The notes: generated by a model not told the origin, from the sequence alone. DNA of 64,000 bases from Pseudoalteromonas arctica A 37-1-2 (GCF_000238395.3 NZ_CP011025.1:682001-746000); one strand, 5' to 3'; shown: positions 18,887 through 27,547, counted from the stretch's first letter. Made by a program: numbers and translations.

Positions 18887-19453
18887 TTACAAGTATTCAA
18901 ATACTTTAATTACACGCTCTACGCCAGAAACATTGCGGGCAATATTTACAGCTTGAGTTGACTCAGAGTCAGATACTAAGCCCATTAAAAAAACTTCAGC
19001 ATTTTCTGTCACTACTTTAATGTTATTACTGCTAATGTCTTTTGCTGTTAGTAGCTGGGCTTTGACTTTAGAAGTTAGCCAAGAGTCGTGAGTTTGTGTA
19101 GTAATGCCAGTATTTGAGCCAATACGAATTTGGTTATGTATTTTACGAATACCTGAAACGCCCTCAATGGTGCGCTGCGCTTCGTTTCTCATTTCTTCGT
19201 TAGATACTTGGCCAACAAGTAAAACAATACCGTTAACGCTTACAGCGCTTATATTGGCAAACTTTTCAAGACGTTCTACTTCGCTAAGTGCAATACTGGC
19301 TTTTATTTCAATATTGTTATCGTCAATTTGAGAGCCAATAGTACGGCGGTCGTTCGCTGCAGTTACTGCACTGGCTGTACCTGCAACAACAGCGGCTGCG
19401 CAGCCTTGCAGTAATACAACAGTACCTAAAACAATAAGAGAGCGTTTAAACAT
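18887..19453 (-). CDS. dolP: outer-membrane BON-domain lipoprotein DolP (YraP)
   Basis: DolP is a dual-BON lipoprotein supporting outer-membrane integrity and BAM function. The ATG at 19453 is preferred over one 9 bases upstream because AGG lies 9 bp before it, and the product then starts with a canonical lipoprotein signal ending in LQGC. Two BON domains follow (about residues 45-110 and 120-188), each with the VNGIVLLVGQV-like strand pair. The start overlaps the end of diaA. 188 residues. Confidence 0.93.
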   Translation of the reverse strand: MFKRSLIVLGTVVLLQGCAAAVVAGTASAVTAANDRRTIGSQIDDNNIEIKASIALSEVERLEKFANISAVSVNGIVLLVGQVSNEEMRNEAQRTIEGVSGIRKIHNQIRIGSNTGITTQTHDSWLTSKVKAQLLTAKDISSNNIKVVTENAEVFLMGLVSDSESTQAVNIARNVSGVERVIKVFEYL

Positions 19454-20039
19454 AATTTTCATCCTGAGGGAAAAGCGTTAAATCAACAAGTTCGCTTAAA
19501 CAATGTAAGTTAACTAAATGGGATTCGATAATGCGGCTAGGGCGTTTAGATGGCGATCTAATTTCAACATCGTTAGGTCCAAGTAGGCCTACCAACTCGC
19601 CACCATCATCACCAACCATAACTATGACCTTCATATCTTTAGTTAGTGCAGCTTCAACGGCAGAAATAACATGTTTTTCGTTACCGTTTATAGCCAGTAC
19701 AAGCAATAAATCACCTTGTTGGGCAAAAGCGCGGACTTGGCGAGCAAATGTATCGTGATCGTCCACTTGAGTACTTTGCCCCAGATTAACGTTTTCTTGC
19801 GATAGAGCAATTGCAGGTAAGCAGGGACGTTCGGTTTCATAATGATTAACCAACACACCCGCCATATGCTGAGCGAGCATGTGGCAATTTGCAGTACCGC
19901 AGCAAATGAGTTTATTTCCGTTGATCAGACTTTGTGCAATAGTAAATGCAGCTGACTCAAGCGCACTAGGTAGCACTTCACCAGCAGCGATTTGAACTTG
20001 AATGCTTTCTGTAAAAATTTCTTTAATTGTGTCTTGCAT
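19446..20039 (-). CDS. diaA: SIS-domain DnaA initiator-associating protein DiaA
   Basis: A GmhA-like SIS protein. In E. coli DiaA binds DnaA and times initiation at oriC. The 197 residues show one SIS domain (LICCGTANCHMLAQHMAGVL, then LLVLAINGNEKHVISAVEAA). Position between yraN and dolP is the diaA locus, so DiaA is preferred over a heptose-phosphate isomerase, which has the same fold. Confidence 0.9.
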   Translation of the reverse strand: MQDTIKEIFTESIQVQIAAGEVLPSALESAAFTIAQSLINGNKLICCGTANCHMLAQHMAGVLVNHYETERPCLPAIALSQENVNLGQSTQVDDHDTFARQVRAFAQQGDLLLVLAINGNEKHVISAVEAALTKDMKVIVMVGDDGGELVGLLGPNDVEIRSPSKRPSRIIESHLVNLHCLSELVDLTLFPQDENYV

Positions 20040-20071
20040 AGCCTACCAATAATTTATCTTTGTATTTGCGT

Positions 20072-20443
20072 TTAAAATACATTTTTAAGCCAATTAATAT
20101 TAGGAGATGCTTCTCCTGTAATGGCTACATAATCAATTCTTAGAGCTTGGTTAGTTAAATTTTTAGCTGCTAAGTAATGATAAATACTACGTTTTAATCG
20201 AGCTTGTTTTTGTGGACTAAGCGCATAGTTGGCACCGCCACGAGCATTATTTTTGCGAAACTTAACCTCAACGAATACAAGGGTATCGCCTTCTTTCATA
20301 ATGACATCAAGCTCACCAAAGGGGCAGTAATAATTACGTTCTATGGGTGTTAGCCCTTGAGTAACTAAGTATTTTTGCGCTTCAAGCTCATAATACTGGC
20401 CTTTTTCGCGACTATTGTGCCACAGCTCTTTAAACCACGACAT
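20072..20443 (-). CDS. yraN: YraN family endonuclease-like protein (UPF0102)
   Basis: A small UPF0102 protein with a PD-(D/E)XK nuclease fold. The catalytic-type pattern is present (GELDVIMKEGDTLVFVEVKF: Asp, then Glu-x-Lys). 123 residues, normal length. The biological substrate of the family is not settled. It lies downstream of lpoA with a 19-bp gap and upstream of diaA, the conserved order. Confidence 0.92.
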   Translation of the reverse strand: MSWFKELWHNSREKGQYYELEAQKYLVTQGLTPIERNYYCPFGELDVIMKEGDTLVFVEVKFRKNNARGGANYALSPQKQARLKRSIYHYLAAKNLTNQALRIDYVAITGEASPNINWLKNVF

Positions 20444-20462
20444 GCCGCCCCCTTAATTAAGT

Positions 20463-22340
20463 TTAATTGATAGTTTGTATGTCACCCGCTGATTGCATAA
20501 ACAATGGTACAGGGCGTTGTGTTTCTAATTGCACAGGCTTAATGCGACGGTTTGTATATTGAGCCCAGTCGAGCGTGCGTTCTATATGGCCGCTGGTATT
20601 AACAGATAACTTACCGCTTAAACCACTATATTGATTGCCTGGCATTACGCTTAACTGCCTGATGTCATGTAATATTGATACAGCATCGTACGCCATTGCA
20701 AATAAGCGTTGGCTAATATCTACTTGCTCTGGCCATAACGAATCATACTGCTGGCGTAAGTTATGTTGTTTAATTTGCGAATCGAGCATCCACGGCAATT
20801 CAGTGAAGTATAGGCCGTCTAAGTCGCCTTTGTCAGTACTGTCAATTTGTTTACTATGACTTTTAGAGCTGGCATAAAGTGGAATACGATCTGCAAATGT
20901 ACTTACGTTTACATCAAGGTAAGGTTTAATTAAGCGTGTTTCTATTGCATCACCCAAAATATAAATAACGTCTATATCACTACGCGAACGGGTTTCGTTT
21001 TCTACTTCCTGTTTAAATAGTGCTTTAATCGTTTTTATGCGCTCTTTTGATTTATCAACTTCTAACAAGCTGGTAATTGTATTAGGCATATCTTTTTTAT
21101 CGTTATAAAAACCTATTTGCGGCTTGGTTTCGCTATAGCGTTGCCACTGTAAGTTAAAGTAATCAACCAAGCGTTGGCCATTTGCGTTATTTGGTGCAAG
21201 CAACATAGGTTTTTGATAGCCCTTAGTTAAAAAGTGTTCTAAGGCTTGTTGTACTTCGTGCTCAGGGTTTAGTGCAAAGTAATAATGCTGAAGCGAAATT
21301 CGCTCACCATCAAAGGTGTTTAAATGCAGTACCGGGGTATCAATAAGAGTTTGCGCATTAGCTAGTTTATCAATATTTGCTTTAAGTAGAGGACCAATTA
21401 CAAAGTCAGGCTTTATTTCTTCAAGTTGCGCTGCAATTTCTTCTGTACTTAGGTTTTCATCAATAAAAATAGTGTCGTTGATATTTTGCGTATCAAGTGC
21501 AGCTAATACGCCAGCTTTAAGGGCATCACCTAAACGTTCGTTAGGGCCCGATTGTGGAAACAGCACAACTAAGCGCTCTATATTGATAGGAGCAAGTTCA
21601 GTAAGCATTTCGTCTTGTTCAGGTAATACAGTAAAAGCCGGATGCCCAATATAGCGTCTGCGCCAATTGTTGATCGCTTGATCTAACTCTACGCCACTAC
21701 TTGCATATACTTGATGATATAACGCTAGGTTAGCCCACCCCTGCTGAATAACCGAACCACGGTTAAAGCGTTCAAGCGCGTAAGAAGAGAGTTGCTTTAA
21801 GTTATCCCACAAATTTTGATTAAGTTGAGGGATTTCTATATTATTTTTTGTTGCTGTTTCAGAGGCTCTAAAAAAGTAGGGTGCAGCTTTTTTAGGAAAA
21901 TTTTGCGATGCGTAAATGCTGGCCGTTAAAAACTGATGCCAAGCAAAATGCTCAGGTTGAGTCAGTTGTCCGTCTAGCGACTGTAAAATAACCAAAGCTT
22001 GATCATTTTTATTCTGTTGTTTTTGTGCAAATGCAATATAAAGACGGTTCTGGATTTGATCAACACTTGCGGTTAATTCAAGCTCATTACCAATTATCTC
22101 TAATAAAGGCCAGTTTTGCTCACTAATTGCTGCATCACGGGCGCTATACAATAACTGTATTTTATCGGCACCTTGGCGGTTTTGCGCCAATTGATAGATA
22201 GATTGCGCACTGGTTGCCTGATTTTGCAGTGCATTAGTGCGGTTACTTACGTTATCGCTGTTTTTAGTTGGTTTTTCGGTTGTGCTACACGCCGATAACC
22301 CTGACAATATAATTAATAGACTAACTAGTTTAAGTCGCAC
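20463..22340 (-). CDS. lpoA: penicillin-binding protein activator LpoA
   Basis: An outer-membrane lipoprotein that reaches through the periplasm to activate PBP1a. The signal peptide ends in LSAC (Cys near residue 18). An N-terminal helical TPR-like domain (about residues 40-240) is followed by a periplasmic-binding-protein-like domain (about 255-610, ERLVVLFPQSGPNERLGDAL). 625 residues is in the family range. It is divergent from rsmI, a conserved neighbour. Confidence 0.94.
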   Translation of the reverse strand: MRLKLVSLLIILSGLSACSTTEKPTKNSDNVSNRTNALQNQATSAQSIYQLAQNRQGADKIQLLYSARDAAISEQNWPLLEIIGNELELTASVDQIQNRLYIAFAQKQQNKNDQALVILQSLDGQLTQPEHFAWHQFLTASIYASQNFPKKAAPYFFRASETATKNNIEIPQLNQNLWDNLKQLSSYALERFNRGSVIQQGWANLALYHQVYASSGVELDQAINNWRRRYIGHPAFTVLPEQDEMLTELAPINIERLVVLFPQSGPNERLGDALKAGVLAALDTQNINDTIFIDENLSTEEIAAQLEEIKPDFVIGPLLKANIDKLANAQTLIDTPVLHLNTFDGERISLQHYYFALNPEHEVQQALEHFLTKGYQKPMLLAPNNANGQRLVDYFNLQWQRYSETKPQIGFYNDKKDMPNTITSLLEVDKSKERIKTIKALFKQEVENETRSRSDIDVIYILGDAIETRLIKPYLDVNVSTFADRIPLYASSKSHSKQIDSTDKGDLDGLYFTELPWMLDSQIKQHNLRQQYDSLWPEQVDISQRLFAMAYDAVSILHDIRQLSVMPGNQYSGLSGKLSVNTSGHIERTLDWAQYTNRRIKPVQLETQRPVPLFMQSAGDIQTIN

Positions 22341-22401
22341 AATGATTTCCCAATACGTTAACGCGATTTGCTTATATTACTGACTGACGCAGGAGACCTC
22401 A

Positions 22402-23259
22402 ATGTTAAATGAGGAGAATTCACAGAAAATTGGCACTCTTTACATTGTTGCCACCCCAATTGGCAATTATGACGACTTAAGTCACCGTGCCATTGCGACA
22501 TTATCGCAAGTTGACTTAATAGCTGCTGAAGACACTCGCCATACCGGCAAGCTACTTAGCCACTTTGGAATTAAGGCAAAAACGTTTGCATTACACGACC
22601 ACAACGAAAAGCAAAAAGCACAACAAATTATTGATCAACTTAATCAAGGTTTAAATATTGCTTTAGTATCTGACGCTGGTACACCACTAATTAGTGATCC
22701 AGGCTACGCTGTTGTAAATCTGTGTCGTGAACAAGGTGCTCATGTTACACCTGTTCCAGGTGCATGTGCTGCAATTACAGCCGTATGTTGTTCAGGCTTA
22801 CCAACTGACCGCTTTCAGTTTATTGGTTTTACGCCAGCTAAAAGCAAAGCTCGCCAAGACTTTTTTACCGAAGCTGTTAACTCAGGCATTACCAGCATAA
22901 TGTACGAAAGTACGCACCGTATTATGGCAAGCCTTGATGATTTAGCACTAGCCCTTGGTGATGAGCAGCAAGTTGTGTTTGCTAAAGAGCTAACCAAAAC
23001 CTTTGAAACATTTTTTAATGGTAGTGTAAGTGAGCTTAAACAGTTTTTAACTGATGATCCTACCAAGCAGCGCGGCGAAATAGTGCTTATGCTTCCGGGC
23101 AAACCAAAGCAAATAGACGATGTTCCGCCTGAAGCGCGCAAAATGCTGGCACTGCTTGAAAGTGAAATGCCAATGAAAAAGGCCTGTGGTGTGGTTGCAG
23201 AATACTTTGGTATGAAGAAAAACGCTCTATACAAAACAATTATTGAAGAAAAAGAGTAA
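22402..23259 (+). CDS. rsmI: 16S rRNA (cytidine(1402)-2'-O)-methyltransferase RsmI
   Basis: RsmI methylates the ribose of C1402 in 16S rRNA, next to the P site. The 285 residues have the tetrapyrrole-methylase fold: TLYIVATPIGNYDDLSHRA, AAEDTRHTGKLL, the VSDAGTPLISDPGY loop and PGACAAITA. AGGAGA lies 6 bp before the ATG. The rnpB promoter begins immediately after its stop. Confidence 0.96.
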   Translation: MLNEENSQKIGTLYIVATPIGNYDDLSHRAIATLSQVDLIAAEDTRHTGKLLSHFGIKAKTFALHDHNEKQKAQQIIDQLNQGLNIALVSDAGTPLISDPGYAVVNLCREQGAHVTPVPGACAAITAVCCSGLPTDRFQFIGFTPAKSKARQDFFTEAVNSGITSIMYESTHRIMASLDDLALALGDEQQVVFAKELTKTFETFFNGSVSELKQFLTDDPTKQRGEIVLMLPGKPKQIDDVPPEARKMLALLESEMPMKKACGVVAEYFGMKKNALYKTIIEEKE

Positions 23260-23288
23260 ATTTTACTGCGCTTGGTATTAGCCTCATG

Positions 23289-23294
23289 TATACT
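23289..23294 (+). promoter_or_regulatory. rnpB -10 element
   Basis: TATACT 7 bp upstream of the mapped-by-alignment RNA 5' end, followed by the GC-rich GCGCGC discriminator expected of a stable-RNA promoter. The -35 is weak. Confidence 0.55.
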
Positions 23295-23301
23295 GCGCGC
23301 C

Positions 23302-23662
<361 letters not shown>

Positions 23663-23671
23663 TCATTCAAT

Positions 23672-23705
23672 AAAAAGCCCGCAGTTAACGCTGCGGGCTT
23701 TTTTG
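23672..23705 (+). terminator. rnpB terminator
   Basis: AAAAAGCCCGCAG / CTGCGGGCTTTTTT strong hairpin 10 bp after the RNA. Confidence 0.95.
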
Positions 23706-23709
23706 TGGT

Positions 23710-23988
23710 TGTAAATAAAATAAGTGTTCAACTCTCAGTCTCCGCTGTCAAATTAATGCTTTTTTGAGTTAACAGGTTTCAGATTTTAGGCTGAAACTGA
23801 TCAAATTTTGTGTTTGGGTTATGCTGTAGGCACCGCTTTAGCGGCACTGGTTAAATTTAAGGGCTTACAAAAGTAAATTACTGAGCAAAGTTTAACACCC
23901 GTTTGTAAAAGTGAAACTAAACCCCAAAGTGACAGGTTTATCTGGCTAATCTTCATTTTAAATAAAAATAATAGCTAAATTGAGGGCA
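23710..23988. other. gene-free segment after rnpB
   Basis: No coding frame is convincing here. I see an inverted repeat GTTTCAG / CTGAAAC (23776-23797) and a 12-bp palindrome CCGCTTTAGCGG (23833-23844). Gene order suggests this is the left edge of the variable block, but no attachment-site duplication was found by eye. Confidence 0.4.
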
Positions 23989-24507
23989 CTATTTAGAGAA
24001 ATACTCAGCTCTTCTTTTCAAGTATTCATTATACAGCGAGAGGCTAGATATTGCGCAGATGTCAGCAACCTGATCTAACCAGAAAAAGTAATCTACCTTG
24101 CGTTCAGGTGACCAACCAGAAGGTATTGTACAAGCATTAGAGCACAGGTCAGCTAATTTGATACGCTTTACCGAGATTGACTTACTCGGAAGCATTTTAA
24201 GCGTTTCTTCTCTTCGCTCCTCTAAAGATAGCGATTTATCGTCAGTAAGGGCTTCTACTAATTCCAGAACACGATTACCACAGGTTTTATAAATCTCCCC
24301 TCTTGTAATATCAGTGTCCTCTAAAATGTCATGCAGTATTGCGGCGCATAGCTCATCGTTTTCATCAATTTCAGCGATATCAGTTAGTAGGACTGCCACT
24401 TCTATCAAATGATTTATATAGGGTGACTCATCTGACTTTCGCTTTTGCTGCGCATGATATTTTGAAGCCAGATCCAGTGATTTAATTAAAAGCTTGTTTG
24501 AGCTCAT
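23989..24507 (-). CDS. HD-domain protein, MESH1/SpoT-like small alarmone hydrolase candidate
   Basis: A 172-residue single-domain HD protein. The metal and catalytic set of the RelA/SpoT hydrolase fold is complete: His33 (in PYINHLIEVA), His59-Asp60, Glu63-Asp64 (in ILHDILEDTD), Asp120 and Asn124 (in KLADLCSNA). The spacing matches what I recall of MESH1 exactly. There is no synthetase domain, so it would only hydrolyse (p)ppGpp or a similar nucleotide; MESH1 relatives also act on NADPH. AAGG lies 8 bp before the start. It stands alone in a sparse region and may be mobile-element cargo. Activity is inferred from motifs. Confidence 0.75.
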   Translation of the reverse strand: MSSNKLLIKSLDLASKYHAQQKRKSDESPYINHLIEVAVLLTDIAEIDENDELCAAILHDILEDTDITRGEIYKTCGNRVLELVEALTDDKSLSLEERREETLKMLPSKSISVKRIKLADLCSNACTIPSGWSPERKVDYFFWLDQVADICAISSLSLYNEYLKRRAEYFSK

Positions 24508-24662
24508 TTTAGCAACCTTAAAGTAATATAAACTAAAGTCATAGTTGAGAATCCACGGTAAAAGTAACCCAGATCAACCTTTTTATCAGCGTAAAATAAC
24601 ACTATGAAAGTAGCTTCTTAATCTCGAAAGTGGTTAGTCTTGTTTAGCCACCCAAGTAAGAG

Positions 24663-24989
24663 TTATTTTATATACTCATCATATTGACGTTGTAATTCCA
24701 ACCAAGTTGCAGCGCTAATTTTAGTCGCTTTTTCTAGTTTGTCGGCTAGCACAGAGTTAACAGCCAAGTTAGCTACCATAAATTGTTTTAGAGTCTCGAT
24801 TTCTATGTTTGTTTTATCAGCAAGGTCTTGAGTGCCTTTAGATTCAAATTTATCTAAGCAATTTCGCTTAAAAAAGTTCGAAGGGTGTTTGCGAAACCCA
24901 CCACTGGGTCGCTTTACTAGTTTTAAATCCTTAAGGGGAGTAATTTTGCTGCGTTTTATAAAGTTATAATTATTTATGTGGTACCTCAT
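24663..24989 (-). CDS. HigA-like antitoxin-type protein without adjacent toxin
   Basis: A 108-residue basic protein. From residue 35 it resembles the VapI/HigA Xre-like fold: HPSNFFKRN at the position of HPGEILREE, a degenerate helix-turn-helix (LADKTNIEIETLKQFM), and the terminal TWLELQRQYDEY that matches the WLNLQARYD ending of HigA. No HigB-type toxin frame is found on either side. The 34-residue N-terminal extension (SKITPLKDLKLVKRPSGGF) is unusual. It may be an orphan antitoxin or a small regulator. Confidence 0.55.
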   Translation of the reverse strand: MRYHINNYNFIKRSKITPLKDLKLVKRPSGGFRKHPSNFFKRNCLDKFESKGTQDLADKTNIEIETLKQFMVANLAVNSVLADKLEKATKISAATWLELQRQYDEYIK

Positions 24990-25102
24990 AGCTCTTATGG
25001 ATGTTTTGGCTAGTTAATTATGGGTAGTAAATTAAATATTTCATTGTCTCATTCATTTTTAGACTAACTACTCCTTCCTCTATAGTTAAGCGTTTTTTGA
25101 TC

Positions 25103-25130
25103 AAAAAAAGGCCTACATCTAGTAGGCCAT
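25103..25130 (-). terminator. leftward terminator downstream of the 288-aa gene
   Basis: GGCCTAC / GTAGGCC stem with a 5-nt loop. Read leftward it is followed by eight T, so it ends transcripts from the gene at 25257-26123 and insulates the HigA-like gene. Confidence 0.85.
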
Positions 25131-25201
25131 GATGAAAAAGTTTCTCACACTTTTTCTTCTGCTCCCTCACGGAAACAACACATGTTCATAATATAAAATA
25201 C

Positions 25202-25222
25202 TTGCGACAGAATAAGTCGCAA
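25202..25222 (-). repeat. TTGCGAC / GTCGCAA hairpin just after the 288-aa gene
   Basis: A perfect 7-bp stem with a 7-nt loop, 35 bp downstream of the stop of the gene at 25257. Its core is 15 of 17 identical, in opposite orientation, to the hairpin at 27531-27547. It may be a first terminator or one boundary of a unit. Confidence 0.6.
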
Positions 25223-25256
25223 TGTTGTTTATATTAAATATTGGTCATTCAGTTAC

Positions 25257-26123
25257 TCAACTTAGTAGGTTTAAGGAACCCACCCATGCATTATTTGAAT
25301 CAGGCTTTCTGAGAGCGAAAACGAATAACTCTACGGAGCCTCCATTAATTAACATATTAGCAGTTGCTACAAATTGCTCGACATCGTGAGGCTCTGAAAT
25401 AAGCGTGTCGTCATCTACAGACGCTTGCAAACCTAACTTAATATCAAAGTCTCGACGGTCTAAATTCAAGTAAACAATTGACTCATCTTGATGTTGCGCA
25501 CGCAGTTTTTTAATTTCTATGGGGTGATCATCCTCACTTAACTCTTTTAAAAGAAAGTTGATTTGGTAGTCATTGATTTTGATCTGCCAGCCAAGGTCTG
25601 TTTTAATTGCTTTATTCTTTAACAAATCTTGTTCAAGGTCGTATTCGTCAATAGCTGATGGTTTATTTTCATGATAAAAATCCAATAAGTGTTGAGATAG
25701 CTTTTTACTTAATTGATATGCTTTTTTATCGATTAATGTATGGGTCAAACAATTTAAAGACTGCCATTTTCTCTGAGTCAAAGTATCAAATAACTCAGTA
25801 GCCACTTTTTCTGTAGGAAATTCGGCATAATCTTTGTGATTTTCATGCCCTTCGTACTGAACGGCAAATAACTCTTCATCGCTGTTGTTAACCTTCAAAA
25901 TATCATCAACATAAATCCAGTGCGGCTTAGAGTGTTTATCGGTAACACCATTATTTGCTACTTTATAAGCTAATATCATTTGCTTAATTTTTATAGAATC
26001 GTTGGTATTTATTGGAACGATGTATTTTATTTTTTGACTAGGGGGGATTGATAATTCATCACTTTCAAATGAGCGGTACAACGTACTATTTTCATAGCTT
26101 CTAATGTGAAAGTCTGCTTTCAT
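25257..26123 (-). CDS. unrecognised 288-residue protein, divergent from the WYL regulator
   Basis: I do not recognise this family. The 288 residues look like a soluble cytoplasmic protein: no signal peptide, no membrane helix, strongly charged, mixed alpha/beta. It has a helical middle (about residues 105-160, KLSQHLLDFYHENK) and a beta-rich C-terminal third (ESIVYLNLDRRDFDIKLGLQ). There is no P-loop, nuclease or HTH motif that I can see. AAGGAAA precedes the start, supporting real translation. It is transcribed away from the WYL-type gene, across a 238-bp gap containing a 21-bp palindrome, so the two may form a regulated pair. Confidence 0.8.
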   Translation of the reverse strand: MKADFHIRSYENSTLYRSFESDELSIPPSQKIKYIVPINTNDSIKIKQMILAYKVANNGVTDKHSKPHWIYVDDILKVNNSDEELFAVQYEGHENHKDYAEFPTEKVATELFDTLTQRKWQSLNCLTHTLIDKKAYQLSKKLSQHLLDFYHENKPSAIDEYDLEQDLLKNKAIKTDLGWQIKINDYQINFLLKELSEDDHPIEIKKLRAQHQDESIVYLNLDRRDFDIKLGLQASVDDDTLISEPHDVEQFVATANMLINGGSVELFVFALRKPDSNNAWVGSLNLLS

Positions 26124-26315
26124 TAAGTTTCCTTGCTAAGTGTTTATTAAATGCTAGAGAAGCTTGGGGGCTTAAAAACATGGTTACGGGGCTTTTAAAT
26201 AACTTCTAGATCATCGTTATCGCACGCAGATTAACCCAAAGCATTCTGCTATAAAAGTTCTTTTATATATAAAAAGAGTGAAATGCCCTATCTACAACCA
26301 TAGGCTAACCTGCTG

Positions 26316-26336
26316 TTATCATTTAATTTATGATAA
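26316..26336. promoter_or_regulatory. candidate operator of the WYL regulator (21-bp inverted repeat)
   Basis: TTATCAT, a 7-bp spacer, then ATGATAA: perfect 7-bp arms, 25 bp upstream of the WYL start and just before TATAAT boxes at 26343 and 26356. Placement over the -35 region fits autorepression. Binding is inferred. Confidence 0.55.
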
Positions 26337-26361
26337 TATATCTATAATTTTAAGTTATAAT

Positions 26362-27396
26362 ATGAGCTCAAAGTTGATGCCAACGGCTAAAGGAAAGACT
26401 CTCCCTCGCATTATTAATATGATGCAACTTATCCCTATTACTCCTAGGTGGACAACAGCCAAAATTTTACAATTAGGCCTTGAAAATAGAGGTTTTACAG
26501 TCACAAAACGAACTGTAGAGCGAGACTTAGTGGAAGTAGCAGACTTATTTGGGCTAGTAAGTTCAGACTCGCCTGACGGGTACAAATGGTCTTATTCTAG
26601 AAAACGTTCTGATATTTTCTTACCTTCTATTTCTGCTGAGGAAGCTTTATCACTTCAGCTAGTCGAGCAACACCTTGAAGATTACTTTCCTAAAGAGGTA
26701 TTTTCTCAGCTTAATGCAATTTTTAAAAAATCAAAAGATACGCTTGTGAGATCTAAATCATTGCACTCTTGGCCTTCGAAAATTGCGAACTTGCCACATG
26801 TTTTGGCTTTTAAACCATTAAATATTAATACTGAAATTAAATCCCTAATAACTCAAGGAATACTGGAGCAACGTAAATTAGAAATAACTTACGGGAACTC
26901 GGATTCTATTCACCTTATTTCACCAATAGGGATGGTGGTAAGAGACACTAAGTTGGTTCTTATTTGCTACTTTTATGATTATGAAGAACCTAGGCATCTT
27001 CTTTTTCATCGGGTTAATAGCGCCAAGCTGTTAAATGAAACGTTCGATACTGACTTTGATACTTCAAAATACATTCAAACAGGTGCAGTGGGTATATTGG
27101 TAAATGCAGAGCTAATTGATGTGAAACTCACAGTAAAAGGGTATGCCAAAGAGCTATTCCAAGAATCAGTCATTAATGTTAGCCAGAAAGTTAGTGACGA
27201 AAAGGCTTTTGCTAATTCGATTACTCAAGATGATTGGATCGATATTTCTATTCAGTTGCCTCATACCTTGGAATTAGAGAACTGGCTTATGGGTTTATCA
27301 GACCAGATTATTGTAAAGGCACCAAAGCAGCTAAAATCCAGAGTTATTAGGCGTATGATAAAATCATTGGGTCAGTATGGAGTTGAGGTCAAATAA
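26362..27396 (+). CDS. WYL-domain transcriptional regulator
   Basis: A 344-residue regulator of the DeoR-like HTH plus WYL class. An N-terminal winged helix (residues about 15-70, WTTAKILQLGLENRGFTVTK, RTVERDLVEVADLFGL) precedes a WYL-type domain (about 180-245, LISPIGMVVRDTKLVLICYF and HLLFHRVNSAKLL) and a C-terminal WCX-like region. The signature Trp-Tyr-Leu is replaced by a KLVLIC-type sequence, so the ligand site has diverged. WYL proteins often sense nucleic acid and control phage-defence genes. The ATG at 26362 directly follows a TATAAT and has no Shine-Dalgarno; a longer frame from 26278 looks like non-coding AT-rich sequence. Confidence 0.88.
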   Translation: MSSKLMPTAKGKTLPRIINMMQLIPITPRWTTAKILQLGLENRGFTVTKRTVERDLVEVADLFGLVSSDSPDGYKWSYSRKRSDIFLPSISAEEALSLQLVEQHLEDYFPKEVFSQLNAIFKKSKDTLVRSKSLHSWPSKIANLPHVLAFKPLNINTEIKSLITQGILEQRKLEITYGNSDSIHLISPIGMVVRDTKLVLICYFYDYEEPRHLLFHRVNSAKLLNETFDTDFDTSKYIQTGAVGILVNAELIDVKLTVKGYAKELFQESVINVSQKVSDEKAFANSITQDDWIDISIQLPHTLELENWLMGLSDQIIVKAPKQLKSRVIRRMIKSLGQYGVEVK

Positions 27397-27447
27397 TAGC
27401 CATTTGTACTATCTTAGCGCTTTGAGCATTATAATTTCATCAGTGAC

Positions 27448-27487
27448 TTCGAGTTACTTAGCAATCATTGTCGGTCAGTAACTCGAA
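27448..27487. repeat. 11-bp inverted repeat after the WYL gene
   Basis: TTCGAGTTACT and AGTAACTCGAA, perfect arms with an 18-nt spacer, about 50 bp after the WYL stop. There is no T-run on either side, so it is a poor intrinsic terminator. Confidence 0.7.
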
Positions 27488-27520
27488 ACCCTCCCTGCAG
27501 GAAATTTGAACTTTCAAAAT

Positions 27521-27547
27521 AAAAAAAGACGCGACCTATTTTGTCGC
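27521..27547 (-). terminator. GCGAC hairpin with leftward T-run
   Basis: GCGAC / GTCGC stem with a 7-nt loop; read leftward it is followed by GTC and seven T. It could stop leftward transcription. It shares its core with the hairpin at 25204-25220 and overlaps the base of the longer inverted repeat that starts at 27544. Confidence 0.5.

Noticed and set aside
23833..23844. CCGCTTTAGCGG palindrome as an integration attachment core
   Set aside because: No second copy was seen at the right side of the variable block and no intact integrase gene lies nearby.
26278..26361. 28-codon N-terminal extension of the WYL regulator
   Set aside because: It would run through the palindrome and both TATAAT boxes, and the residues do not resemble the start of an HTH domain.
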